Positions 5,421 to 11,803 of a stretch of 14,935 nt of DNA are shown here, piece by piece; the stretch's first letter is position 1; each line of letters starts with the position of its first letter. The stretch is taken from the NCBI GenBank assembly GCA_016205055.1, contig JACQJK010000061.1, positions 1-14,935 of the forward strand, read 5' to 3'. The position numbers and the translations under genes were made by a program. This DNA is from Candidatus Doudnabacteria bacterium (lineage in GTDB: Bacteria; Patescibacteriota; Doudnabacteria; UBA920; 2-01-FULL-50-11). The notes beneath the pieces are model-generated. The model was given only the letters and a program-made list of their open reading frames with translations, did not search any database and had not been told where the DNA came from.

Positions 5421-8225
5421 TTATATCAGCAACTGCTCTTTAGCGACCTTTGCCAAAGGCCGATCTGCTCCCGTTTTATAATCAATGATCACAAGACCGT
5501 CCGGGGTTGCGTCGCCGCGATCGATTTTCCCGGAAAAAACGTCTTCGTTCAGCGCTATCTTAAAGGGCTTTTCCAAATATTTTGGCGCAGGCGGCTGGCG
5601 CCGCAAGTACTCGTAAACCAGTTTGAGGATTTCCTCCCCTCGTTTACGATAACTCTCCTTTTGACGCTTGTCGACATACCATTCATCCACCCAAGCCGAG
5701 CGGTAAAACTCTTCGAGTTTTTCAAAACCCGGCAATAACTTTTTTTTTGCTTTGGTTTCTTTGGCGAACAAGTCCCCTTGCGTGCGCTGGTTGGTTTGCT
5801 GGTATAACTTCAAAAAATTCTCCAAGGTCGCATGTATTGTTTGCCCGAATGAAAGCGGCGCGCTCCCGGCAGTCGGCAATTTCAGTAAATACAAATATTT
5901 ATATTCCAAGGGACATTTCCGAAATGCCGAAACGCTGGAGAAGGAATAGGTTTTAGGAAACTGCAAACTGACCTTTTTGGCGGATCCCGAGCCGTCTTTG
6001 GGCTTAATCCTCTGATCGGGAAATCCTAAACCCTGACTTTTTTTCATGCCGACTTCCGATAAAAATCTGGAGGGCTTTCTCGTGGTGGAGCCGCCATAAT
6101 CGTGAGCGTAGGTGAAAAACAGCCCCTCCTTGGCGCGAGTCATGGCCACATAAAATAATCTGCGCTCTTCCTGCAGGTGAAAGTTGCCTTGGGGTAAAAT
6201 ATCCCGGATTAATTCTTCCGGCAGTTCAATGGGCTCGCCGCGCGCGATCGCCGGAAATTTTTTGTCAACCAAGCCCGGCTGAAATACGTACCGAAATTCC
6301 AAACCCTTTGCCGAATGTACGGTGATGATCTTTATCGCTTCCGGTCCAACTTCCGGATCAAAATCCAAAGACCCCTGCTCGCCCGAAGCAAGTTCCATGT
6401 CTAAAACTTCCATAAAGTCGGTAAGGTTCCTCCCTTTTTTCACGGAGAAATCCTTGACTTTCCGGCTGAACTGCTGCAGTAACCCCAAATTTTTGATCCG
6501 TAAAGCGTCGTTTTTGCTCACGCCTAAACTAAGATCGGAAACGACCTCGACTACCAGTTCGGTCAGCGGCTTTTCGGAAGCATGGGAGGCGTGCTTTTCC
6601 AAAAGAGCAAGCAACTTCCCTACTCCGGATTTGCCCGGGTCGCTTAAACGCGGCAGCAAATCCGGTTTTTTTAAAGATTCGTAAACAGAATAAGTTTTGC
6701 GTGAAGAAAAATCCAAAATCGCCACCAGGTCGTCGTGATTCAGGTTGAAAACGGGAAAATTCAGAACGCGGAAAAACGACCTGGACTCGTGGTAATTGAC
6801 CAAAATCCTCAAATAAGCCGTCAAGTCCAAAATTATGGGTTTCTTATACAGTCCCCTTCGGGACAAGTGCATGAACGGCAGATCCCTGCGCTCCAGCACT
6901 TCCGTGAAGGACTCCGCCGTGTCGTTGGCCCGGACCAGAATGGCAAAATCGTCCCAGGTGGAATGCGGGTCGCGGTTTTTTAGTTCCACTATCCGATCAA
7001 CTACGCCCTCGGCTTCCAGATGATAATCGGCATAATGGTGAAACTCTATCAAGGCCTTTCCCGCTTTCTCCGCTATCAGCTTTTTGGAGATCGCCAGTTT
7101 CTGCTCTAAGCGGTCGGGATTGTTCAATTGGATAAAATTATAAGCCAGATCAAGAATATCCTGCGTGCTGCGATAATTCTTGACCAGGGTGACTTCGCGA
7201 CTTTTTGCAAAACTGTCCTTGAATCGCAAAATATTGCTCACGGAGGCGCCGCGAAACTTGTAGATCGACTGGTCGTCGTCGCCGACCACGGTAATGTTGT
7301 TATGAGGTGCCGCGAGAATTTTAATGAGCTCGAATTGAGCAAAATTCGTATCCTGAAATTCGTCTATGAGGATAAATTTGAACTGCGCACGATAGCGCTG
7401 CAGAACCGATACGCGTTTTTGGAACAACTGATAAGTATAAGTGATCAGGTCGCCAAAATCCAAAGCGTTATTTTCCGCCAAAACCTTTTGGTAAGTGGCG
7501 TAAGCGGCAGCCACTTCCGCGATCCGAGCGGCTTCTTGTTCGGCTGCAGAACTTTGGTGTTTTATTTCCGAATCCAAATTCAAACGCAATTCCCGCGCGT
7601 GCTTTAAATAATCTTCTGGCGACACCAATTCGTCCTTGGCGCGGGAGAAATGCGAGACAAGCGCGTGAATAAAACGCGCGGGGTTGCCCAGCGGTCGGTA
7701 ATAATCGAGATCGAAGCGATCGAAATTTTCCTTGATCAAAACCCAAAGCTCGGTGGGCGTCAGCACCCGGAAGTCAACCGGCAAGCCGATGTCTAAGGCA
7801 TGGCTGTCCAGAATCCTCTGGCCAAACGCGTGGAAAGTGGAAATCCAAAGATCCACCAAACCATATGGCAAGAGTCGATCAACCCGCTCTTCCATCTCCG
7901 CCGCGGCTTTTTCGGTAAAAGTCAGGGCTAAAATCTCCTCGGGTTTTGCTAATCCCTTCTCTATCAGCCAAGCCACTCTGTTGGTTAGGACCGTGGTCTT
8001 GCCGGTCCCGGCTCCCGCCACGATCAAAAGCGGCCCATGTGTATGTTGCACGGCTTCTGACTGTTTTTGATTTAACCCCGCCGATGAGGACCCACGGGCT
8101 GATTCAGCCCTCGTAGCCGGGAGCGCCACGGCGGAGTGGGTTGCCCGTGATATCTTCAACCCACCTTCTCCGTCATGCTTGGGCGGAGCGGAGGCGGATA
8201 ATTTTTTCTTCTCGACTCGGCTCAT
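5421..8225 (-). CDS. UvrD/PcrA-like superfamily 1 helicase with C-terminal RecB-type nuclease, cut short by a stop
   Basis: The 934-residue frame holds all SF1A helicase motifs: I AGAGTGKT (70-77), Ia LALTFTEKAAAEM, II LIDEFQDT (about 285), III VVGDDDQSIYKFRGA, IV KNYRSTQDI, V TVHSAKGLEF and VI RLFYVAMTRAKEG. The C-terminus is a PD-(D/E)XK nuclease of the RecB/AddB type: SFSSVSAFRKCPLEYKY, FGQTIHATLENFL, GKIDR (899-903) and IDYKTG (914-919). Such proteins unwind and resect DNA in repair or recombination. The frame stops at EQLLI, where the family has the QxxxY motif, and its last part continues in frame beyond the TAA (5196-5420). The start overlaps the PIN stop (ATGA), indicating coupling. 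Residues about 20-50 are a low-complexity extension encoded by palindromic DNA; the family normally begins at LNxxQ, here residue 51. Confidence 0.92.
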   Translation of the reverse strand: MSRVEKKKLSASAPPKHDGEGGLKISRATHSAVALPATRAESARGSSSAGLNQKQSEAVQHTHGPLLIVAGAGTGKTTVLTNRVAWLIEKGLAKPEEILALTFTEKAAAEMEERVDRLLPYGLVDLWISTFHAFGQRILDSHALDIGLPVDFRVLTPTELWVLIKENFDRFDLDYYRPLGNPARFIHALVSHFSRAKDELVSPEDYLKHARELRLNLDSEIKHQSSAAEQEAARIAEVAAAYATYQKVLAENNALDFGDLITYTYQLFQKRVSVLQRYRAQFKFILIDEFQDTNFAQFELIKILAAPHNNITVVGDDDQSIYKFRGASVSNILRFKDSFAKSREVTLVKNYRSTQDILDLAYNFIQLNNPDRLEQKLAISKKLIAEKAGKALIEFHHYADYHLEAEGVVDRIVELKNRDPHSTWDDFAILVRANDTAESFTEVLERRDLPFMHLSRRGLYKKPIILDLTAYLRILVNYHESRSFFRVLNFPVFNLNHDDLVAILDFSSRKTYSVYESLKKPDLLPRLSDPGKSGVGKLLALLEKHASHASEKPLTELVVEVVSDLSLGVSKNDALRIKNLGLLQQFSRKVKDFSVKKGRNLTDFMEVLDMELASGEQGSLDFDPEVGPEAIKIITVHSAKGLEFRYVFQPGLVDKKFPAIARGEPIELPEELIRDILPQGNFHLQEERRLFYVAMTRAKEGLFFTYAHDYGGSTTRKPSRFLSEVGMKKSQGLGFPDQRIKPKDGSGSAKKVSLQFPKTYSFSSVSAFRKCPLEYKYLYLLKLPTAGSAPLSFGQTIHATLENFLKLYQQTNQRTQGDLFAKETKAKKKLLPGFEKLEEFYRSAWVDEWYVDKRQKESYRKRGEEILKLVYEYLRRQPPAPKYLEKPFKIALNEDVFSGKIDRGDATPDGLVIIDYKTGADRPLAKVAKEQLLI
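8093..8164. repeat. Palindromic insertion in the 5' end of the helicase gene
   Basis: Nested inverted repeats lie inside the coding sequence: GGGCTGA (8096-8102) with TCAGCCC (8104-8110) around one base, CACGGGC (8093-8099) with GCCCGTG (8143-8149), and GTGGGTT (8136-8142) with AACCCAC (8158-8164). They encode the low-complexity extension before the first helicase motif, which standard UvrD proteins lack. Confidence 0.7.
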
Positions 8226-8773
8226 TGACTACTGATAAATTGTTTAATCCACGACCGCCAGCCGCTTTTCGTTTCCTCCTCGTATATGGTCCAAAACGCG
8301 CGCGGGGTCACCACTCGGGTTTGATTCACTCGTTCCAGTTTCAAAAGATGATGGTCGGAGGTGATTAAAAAGTCCGCTTCGCCCGCAACCGCTGCTCTCA
8401 CCAACTTTAAGTCTTCCGGGTCTTCAAGCCGGACCCCGACCCGCTCTTGACGGCGACCTCTTCGACTCCGCTCAAGGTCGCCTCGAGCAATGTCGAGACG
8501 GCGACCTCTTCGACTCCGCTCAAGGTCGCCTCGAGCAATGTCGAGATGGCGACCGACTAAATTCACTAAGCCGAAAAAATTATCGAGCTTGTCGCGAAGC
8601 GCAATATCTCGAACTTTCTTTGCGCTTATCAGACGATTTTCCTCCAAAGTCTTACGATTTGCAACGGCCATTAAACGCCCTGCGAGAACTTCATCAAGAA
8701 TTCTATAAGCATGGCTATAATCATCGTTTTGCGCGTCGATTAGCAGATTGGTGTCAATCACCACTCGATACAT
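8222..8773 (-). CDS. PIN-domain ribonuclease with in-frame repeat insertion
   Basis: The ATG at 8773 gives 183 residues opening with YRVVIDTNLLIDA (acidic Asp7), the PIN signature. Other expected acidic positions are the Glu pair in TLEENR, the DPEDLKLV segment (about 118) and Asp140 in LITSDHHLL, so the metal site looks complete. PIN proteins are Mg-dependent single-strand RNA nucleases, often toxins or RNA-processing enzymes; no small antitoxin gene adjoins this one, and the long C-terminus (VTPRAFWTIYEEE...) fits a standalone PIN protein rather than a VapC. Residues 77-108 are two copies of the 16-residue unit LDIARGDLERSRRGRR, inserted between a helix and the DPED block. The TGA stop overlaps the helicase ATG. 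An upstream TTG (8788) is a weaker start. Confidence 0.88.
   Translation of the reverse strand: MYRVVIDTNLLIDAQNDDYSHAYRILDEVLAGRLMAVANRKTLEENRLISAKKVRDIALRDKLDNFFGLVNLVGRHLDIARGDLERSRRGRRLDIARGDLERSRRGRRQERVGVRLEDPEDLKLVRAAVAGEADFLITSDHHLLKLERVNQTRVVTPRAFWTIYEEETKSGWRSWIKQFISSQ
8451..8554. repeat. 48-bp palindromic tandem repeat, 2.1 copies, inside the PIN gene
   Basis: Two identical 48-bp copies (8451-8498 and 8499-8546) are followed by the first bases of a third. Each copy contains GGCGACC with GGTCGCC as inverted arms and the small hairpin CTCGA-GCAATG-TCGAG. The period is a multiple of three, so the reading frame is kept. The CTCGA-N6-TCGAG unit recurs at 13667-13682 and 13783-13798. 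Confidence 0.95.
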
Positions 8774-8791
8774 AGTTTTGCATTGCAAATT

Positions 8792-9241
8792 TCAAGTTTT
8801 AGATTCCTTTATTTTCATTTTATAACGGCTGCTTTTATATTTGGCAGGCGCATAGGAGCGCAATTTAACGATTCTAACCTTTAAGCGCTTGCTTTCAAGA
8901 TCGGCATACAACTGGGGCAGATACGCCTTCTGATCAAAACCCAAAGCAATAATATCCGGCCGCTCGGAAAGCACGTGGGGGAGATAATTTTTTTTTCCTC
9001 CCAACACCGCTTTGTCCACAAATTTGACGCTCGCAACCATGCGCCGGCGATCGTCTTGCGAAAAAGCCGGTGTAAACCCTTTGAACTTCTTGGTGTTGGC
9101 GTCCCTGGCGACTGAAACCACAAGGAAATTTCCCAGCTTTGATGCTTGTTTAAGAAAACTTAAATGCCCCGGGTGCAGGATATCAAACGTCCCGAAGACC
9201 ATGACTTTTTTCAACTTTCTTTTACTTGCTGCTTTTGTCAT
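8792..9241 (-). CDS. Cytidylyltransferase-like nucleotidyltransferase (TagD/RibL type)
   Basis: The 149-residue protein has the class signature GTFDILHPGH (17-26), the ARDANTKKFKG segment, the RRRMV helix, ALGFDQK and a C-terminal KSSRYK in the place of the family's SSxxI/K motif. Enzymes of this family transfer NMP from CTP or ATP to phosphorylated small molecules (glycerol-3-phosphate, FMN). Length and the GFDQ segment resemble archaeal FAD synthetase (RibL) and glycerol-3-phosphate cytidylyltransferase; the substrate cannot be decided from sequence alone. Its ATG overlaps the TGA of the upstream gene (ATGA), indicating translational coupling. Confidence 0.9.
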   Translation of the reverse strand: MTKAASKRKLKKVMVFGTFDILHPGHLSFLKQASKLGNFLVVSVARDANTKKFKGFTPAFSQDDRRRMVASVKFVDKAVLGGKKNYLPHVLSERPDIIALGFDQKAYLPQLYADLESKRLKVRIVKLRSYAPAKYKSSRYKMKIKESKT

Positions 9242-10158
9242 GCTTTGCCTCGGTCAAACCTAACTTCGTCCAAGCGCGTCCTTATGTAATGCGCGACGGC
9301 AAACTGCTCCAGCGCCGAATTCAAGCCAAAACGTGGTTTGTACGCCTCTGACCCGGCGACTGCATCCAGCACCACCCCGTCCCATTCCTCTTGACGCTCT
9401 TGATCGTACATCTCATCCTCGGTAGTTTTCCTCGCAATTCTGTCGGACAAAAGCGAGCAACTCCGATTTGAGTAATCTCCTATCTCACTATCTCTCTCGG
9501 GCTGACTAACTGTGAATCGCTCGCCTTCCCTTGCTTTTACTCCGGCATAAGCGGCTCCAGCAGCACCGCCTAAGTTAAAAAGCAACGATCGCCGAGACAG
9601 CAAAGCGGGCGGCGGCACCTGCTCTCTTTTTAATTTCCCGGCAATCTGCGCCGCCCCTTCCACAACTAACGCCGCCAGTAAAGCCCCGCCATAAAAGCCG
9701 GCCTGAGTTTCTTTTACGCGGTCTTTTAGGCCGGAAGCGCGCTCTATCATAATGTCAACGGGTTCTTTGATTTTTTGCAAGGCCTGCTCGAAAATTGGCT
9801 TGAGATTGAGAACGATCAGATCCAAACCCCGGTCCGATTCTAAAGCGCTCCAGGCGTCGCCTTTTATCCTTGGCGACAGCTCTGCAATAATTTCGGCCTT
9901 TAAGTTCCTTTCAAAATTCGCGATTGTTTTTTCCGGCTTTTCTTTTTGCGCCTCTGCTGCTTCTGACGAACTACCAAAACGATCAGCTAAATGCTCGATA
10001 GCGGGCAATGTTAAGGAAGAAATTCCCAATAACCCTATGGCTTTAGCGATTTCGCGGCGGGAAAAGCCCTTTTGAGTTTTTGGTTCCGGTTCCGGAACAG
10101 GTTCTGTCGAAAATGTGCTGTCCGCCTCCGGATTAAAGCCGGTTTCTTTTTCCAACAT
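9238..10158 (-). CDS. Hypothetical protein with two Tat-like twin-arginine motifs
   Basis: 306 residues, no recognised family. After an acidic/proline N-terminus, FSRREIAKAIGLLGISSLTLPAI (Arg34-Arg35) looks like a Tat signal region. A charged helical part (60-150) follows, then a hydrophobic stretch GALLAALVVEGAAQIAG (about 158-174), and a second Tat-like sequence SRRSLLFNLGGAAGAAYAG (188-206). The C-terminal 100 residues are polar with no motif I can name. The two stretches may act as membrane segments rather than export signals. It is the first gene of the coupled run that continues through the cytidylyltransferase, PIN and UvrD genes, and lies just downstream of tRNA-Arg. Confidence 0.75.
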   Translation of the reverse strand: MLEKETGFNPEADSTFSTEPVPEPEPKTQKGFSRREIAKAIGLLGISSLTLPAIEHLADRFGSSSEAAEAQKEKPEKTIANFERNLKAEIIAELSPRIKGDAWSALESDRGLDLIVLNLKPIFEQALQKIKEPVDIMIERASGLKDRVKETQAGFYGGALLAALVVEGAAQIAGKLKREQVPPPALLSRRSLLFNLGGAAGAAYAGVKAREGERFTVSQPERDSEIGDYSNRSCSLLSDRIARKTTEDEMYDQERQEEWDGVVLDAVAGSEAYKPRFGLNSALEQFAVAHYIRTRLDEVRFDRGKA

Positions 10159-10233
10159 ATTGGCTAATTGACAAACCTATCTGCGGCTCCTTATCGCTTT
10201 CCCCTTGGAAGGAATCTCCGCCTGCCATCGCCA

Positions 10234-10305
10234 TGCCCCCACGAGGAGTCGAACCTCGATTTCGGCCTCCGGAGGGCCGCGCTTTATCCATTAAGCTATG
10301 GAGGC
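10234..10305 (-). tRNA. tRNA-Arg(CCG)
   Basis: On the minus strand the sequence folds as a full cloverleaf. The acceptor arm GCCTCCA (10305-10299) pairs with TGGGGGC (10241-10235) with one T-G wobble, discriminator A at 10234. The anticodon stem is CGGCC/GGCCG with loop CTCCGGA (10274-10268), anticodon CCG (10272-10270). The T arm is CGAGG/CCTCG with a TTCGACT loop. No CCA is encoded. Confidence 0.95.
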
Positions 10306-10323
10306 GAGGCCATGGCGGGCAGG

Positions 10324-10380
10324 GAACCCTCATCTTAGGATCCGGACGGCCACGATCTGTCCATTAAACTACAAGGAGGA
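10324..10380 (-). pseudogene. Decayed tRNA-Arg(CCG)-like relic lacking its 3' end
   Basis: The minus strand from 10380 reads TCCTCCT, then a D-arm TAGTTTAATGGA and an anticodon-loop-like GTCCGGA. It aligns without gaps with the neighbouring tRNA-Arg over 48 bases from the D-arm to GGTTC of the T-arm. After that the T-stem and 3' acceptor half are missing, and the anticodon stem (TGGCC against TCCTA) is mostly unpaired. It cannot form a cloverleaf, so it is probably a decayed duplicate or another tRNA cut by recombination. It lies 11 bp after the HAD gene stop. Confidence 0.6.
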
Positions 10381-10391
10381 GTCAAAACATC

Positions 10392-11099
10392 CTAACGCTT
10401 CAAAAACTTTACCTTCTTCGGCTGAAACTCGACAATTAAGTCTTTCCTTTCCAACACTATAGTCCAGTTGCGCTTCCGCGCAATTTCCGCCAGCTCCCAG
10501 TTAGGATTAAATGCAATCGGAGTGCTGACGAGTTCCAAAAATCCCACGTCCGACTGGGTATCTCCTATGCCGATCGAGCCCGTTAAACTCAAGCGGTGAT
10601 TTTGAACGAACCGCACGATCAGCTCTTTTTTGTATTCCGGCGGAACGTGCAGTACCACCTTGGTATAGCGTCCTTTCTCGTCCAAGCCAAACTCCCAGCC
10701 GTAAAGTTTATCAAATTTTAAAAATTTGTTGTATTCGTTGACGACTTCCAGAGGCGAACCCGAAATCCCGATGGTAAAGTATTTCTTTCGGATCCTTCTC
10801 AAGAGGGAAAGCGTGTAGCGGTAGGTACGAAATTTTTGTTCCGCAATCACCTCGCGGCTAGCCGCGACGATAGCATCTTTCCTTTTGCCGATAATGGCTT
10901 TTCGGTACGACTCAACCACATCGAAGACGTAATCATCGTAATGCCCTTGGCGGTTCATCCATTTTTCCTCCGAACGCCGAACCTTGGCCATGAAATCCGC
11001 GCTAAAAATTTTCCTCCTCACCAAATGCTTAAACAGCTCGATGGTTAAACTCGAACGAAAAATCGTGCCGTCAATGTCGAAAATCGCAATGGGTCTCAT
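10392..11099 (-). CDS. HAD-superfamily phosphatase, phosphoserine-phosphatase-like (SerB/HAD-IB)
   Basis: The 235-residue protein shows all four HAD motifs: I DIDGT (8-12, nucleophile Asp8 and acid Asp10), II GISGSP (111-116, Ser113), III Lys157/158 in PPEYKKEL, and IV GDTQSD (179-184). The helical cap between motifs I and II (about 20-90) is the C1 type of the HAD-IB subfamily, which covers phosphoserine phosphatases and related small-molecule phosphatases. The substrate is not determined. Its ATG lies about 11 bp after the NYN gene stop, so the two are probably cotranscribed. Confidence 0.92.
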   Translation of the reverse strand: MRPIAIFDIDGTIFRSSLTIELFKHLVRRKIFSADFMAKVRRSEEKWMNRQGHYDDYVFDVVESYRKAIIGKRKDAIVAASREVIAEQKFRTYRYTLSLLRRIRKKYFTIGISGSPLEVVNEYNKFLKFDKLYGWEFGLDEKGRYTKVVLHVPPEYKKELIVRFVQNHRLSLTGSIGIGDTQSDVGFLELVSTPIAFNPNWELAEIARKRNWTIVLERKDLIVEFQPKKVKFLKR

Positions 11100-11110
11100 T
11101 TGCCAAAAAC

Positions 11111-11623
11111 CTACCGGCGCAAAGGCATTAAAAACTTGCGCGGGGTCAGATCAATATCAATAAAGTCGTCCACCACTTCCCGCAGTTTGGCGCTGGTTGA
11201 CCGCCCGAACGCGATGGCTTCCACTCGTGTGCCGTTGGCTTTTAAGTACCGCACGGCGTCCTCGTAATCCCCGTCGCCGGAAGCGATAATGATCACATCG
11301 AGTTTGCTCATCATCTGCACCATGTCCATGGTCAACCCCACGTCCCAGTCGCCTTTTTTTGCGCCGCCGGGAAAAATTTGCAGATCTTTGCTTTTGACTT
11401 CATAGCCGGATTTTTCCAGCGCCGTAAAAAAATTCTTTTCTTCCGGAATGGAAGCGCGAATCACGTAGGCGATGGCCCGCACCAGCTTGCGTTCGCCCAC
11501 CGCCTCGCTTAAGACGTTGGCAAAATTAACCCGGGCGTTGTACAAGCTCCGTGCGGAATAATAAAGATTTTGCACGTCCACAAAAACTCCCACTCGTTGA
11601 TCAAGATACTTGGATCCCGCCAT
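11111..11623 (-). CDS. NYN-domain (LabA/DUF88) putative RNase
   Basis: The 170-residue protein is a NYN domain, the PIN-like fold of LabA/DUF88 proteins. VGVFVDVQNLYYSAR (Asp16, Asn19), KGDWDVGLTMDMV (Asp92, Asp94, Asp100) and ASGDGDYEDAVRYLKANG (Asp117, Asp119) supply the conserved acidic metal-binding residues. The family is expected to act as Mg-dependent ribonuclease; the target is unknown. The start codon follows the hairpin element 11635-11800 by 11 nt, with no clear Shine-Dalgarno in between, so the element may influence its expression. Confidence 0.93.
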   Translation of the reverse strand: MAGSKYLDQRVGVFVDVQNLYYSARSLYNARVNFANVLSEAVGERKLVRAIAYVIRASIPEEKNFFTALEKSGYEVKSKDLQIFPGGAKKGDWDVGLTMDMVQMMSKLDVIIIASGDGDYEDAVRYLKANGTRVEAIAFGRSTSAKLREVVDDFIDIDLTPRKFLMPLRR

Positions 11624-11634
11624 ATTGTTTATTA

Positions 11635-11800
11635 AGAACCTATTTTAAAAATCCTTCTTGGCTGCAATTCCAGAAATTCGGCTGCAAACCCCTTCTCGGG
11701 ATTCGGCGTCCGCCTTAGGCGGACACCTCATCCCTGCGGCGGGGTTTTCGCTCGTCCGCCACAGGCGGATCGCCTAAAAATTGTTTTTAAAATAGGTTCT
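11635..11800. repeat. Hairpin element B (166 bp, perfect 17-bp outer arms)
   Basis: AGAACCTATTTTAAAAA (11635-11651) and its perfect complement (11784-11800) bound a nested hairpin: AAACCCC 11686-11692 with GGGGTTT 11741-11747, GGGAT 11698-11702 with ATCCC 11730-11734, and GTCCGCC 11708-11714 with GGCGGAC 11718-11724. A further GTCCGCC-ACA-GGCGGAT sits at 11754-11770. CTGCAATT, TTCGGCTGCAAA, TTTTCGCTCG and TCGCCT(T)AAAA are shared in order with the window's terminal repeat, while the stems differ in sequence. It fills the gap from 3 bp after the RmuC stop to 11 bp before the NYN start. Confidence 0.92.
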
Positions 11801-11803
11801 AAA

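Noticed and set aside
5421..5423. TAA reassigned to tyrosine
   Set aside because: TAA terminates other frames in the window (for example 1713, 5196), and only one internal case exists; a mutation or sequence error is simpler.
7128..7607. 159-residue plus-strand open frame inside the helicase gene
   Set aside because: Antisense to conserved UvrD motifs; no start signal or family resemblance.
8451..8546. Tandem repeat as a CRISPR array
   Set aside because: The copies are directly adjacent with no unique spacers, lie inside a PIN coding frame and have a period divisible by three; no cas genes are present.
8222..8773. VapC toxin of a toxin-antitoxin pair
   Set aside because: The adjacent upstream gene is a cytidylyltransferase and no small DNA-binding antitoxin frame precedes it; the overall layout fits a standalone PIN protein.
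10133..10333. 66-residue open frame over the tRNA
   Set aside because: It is the translation of the tRNA-Arg gene and its flanks; no ribosome site or protein motif.
10324..10380. Functional second tRNA-Arg
   Set aside because: The 3' acceptor half and T-stem are missing and the anticodon stem does not pair.
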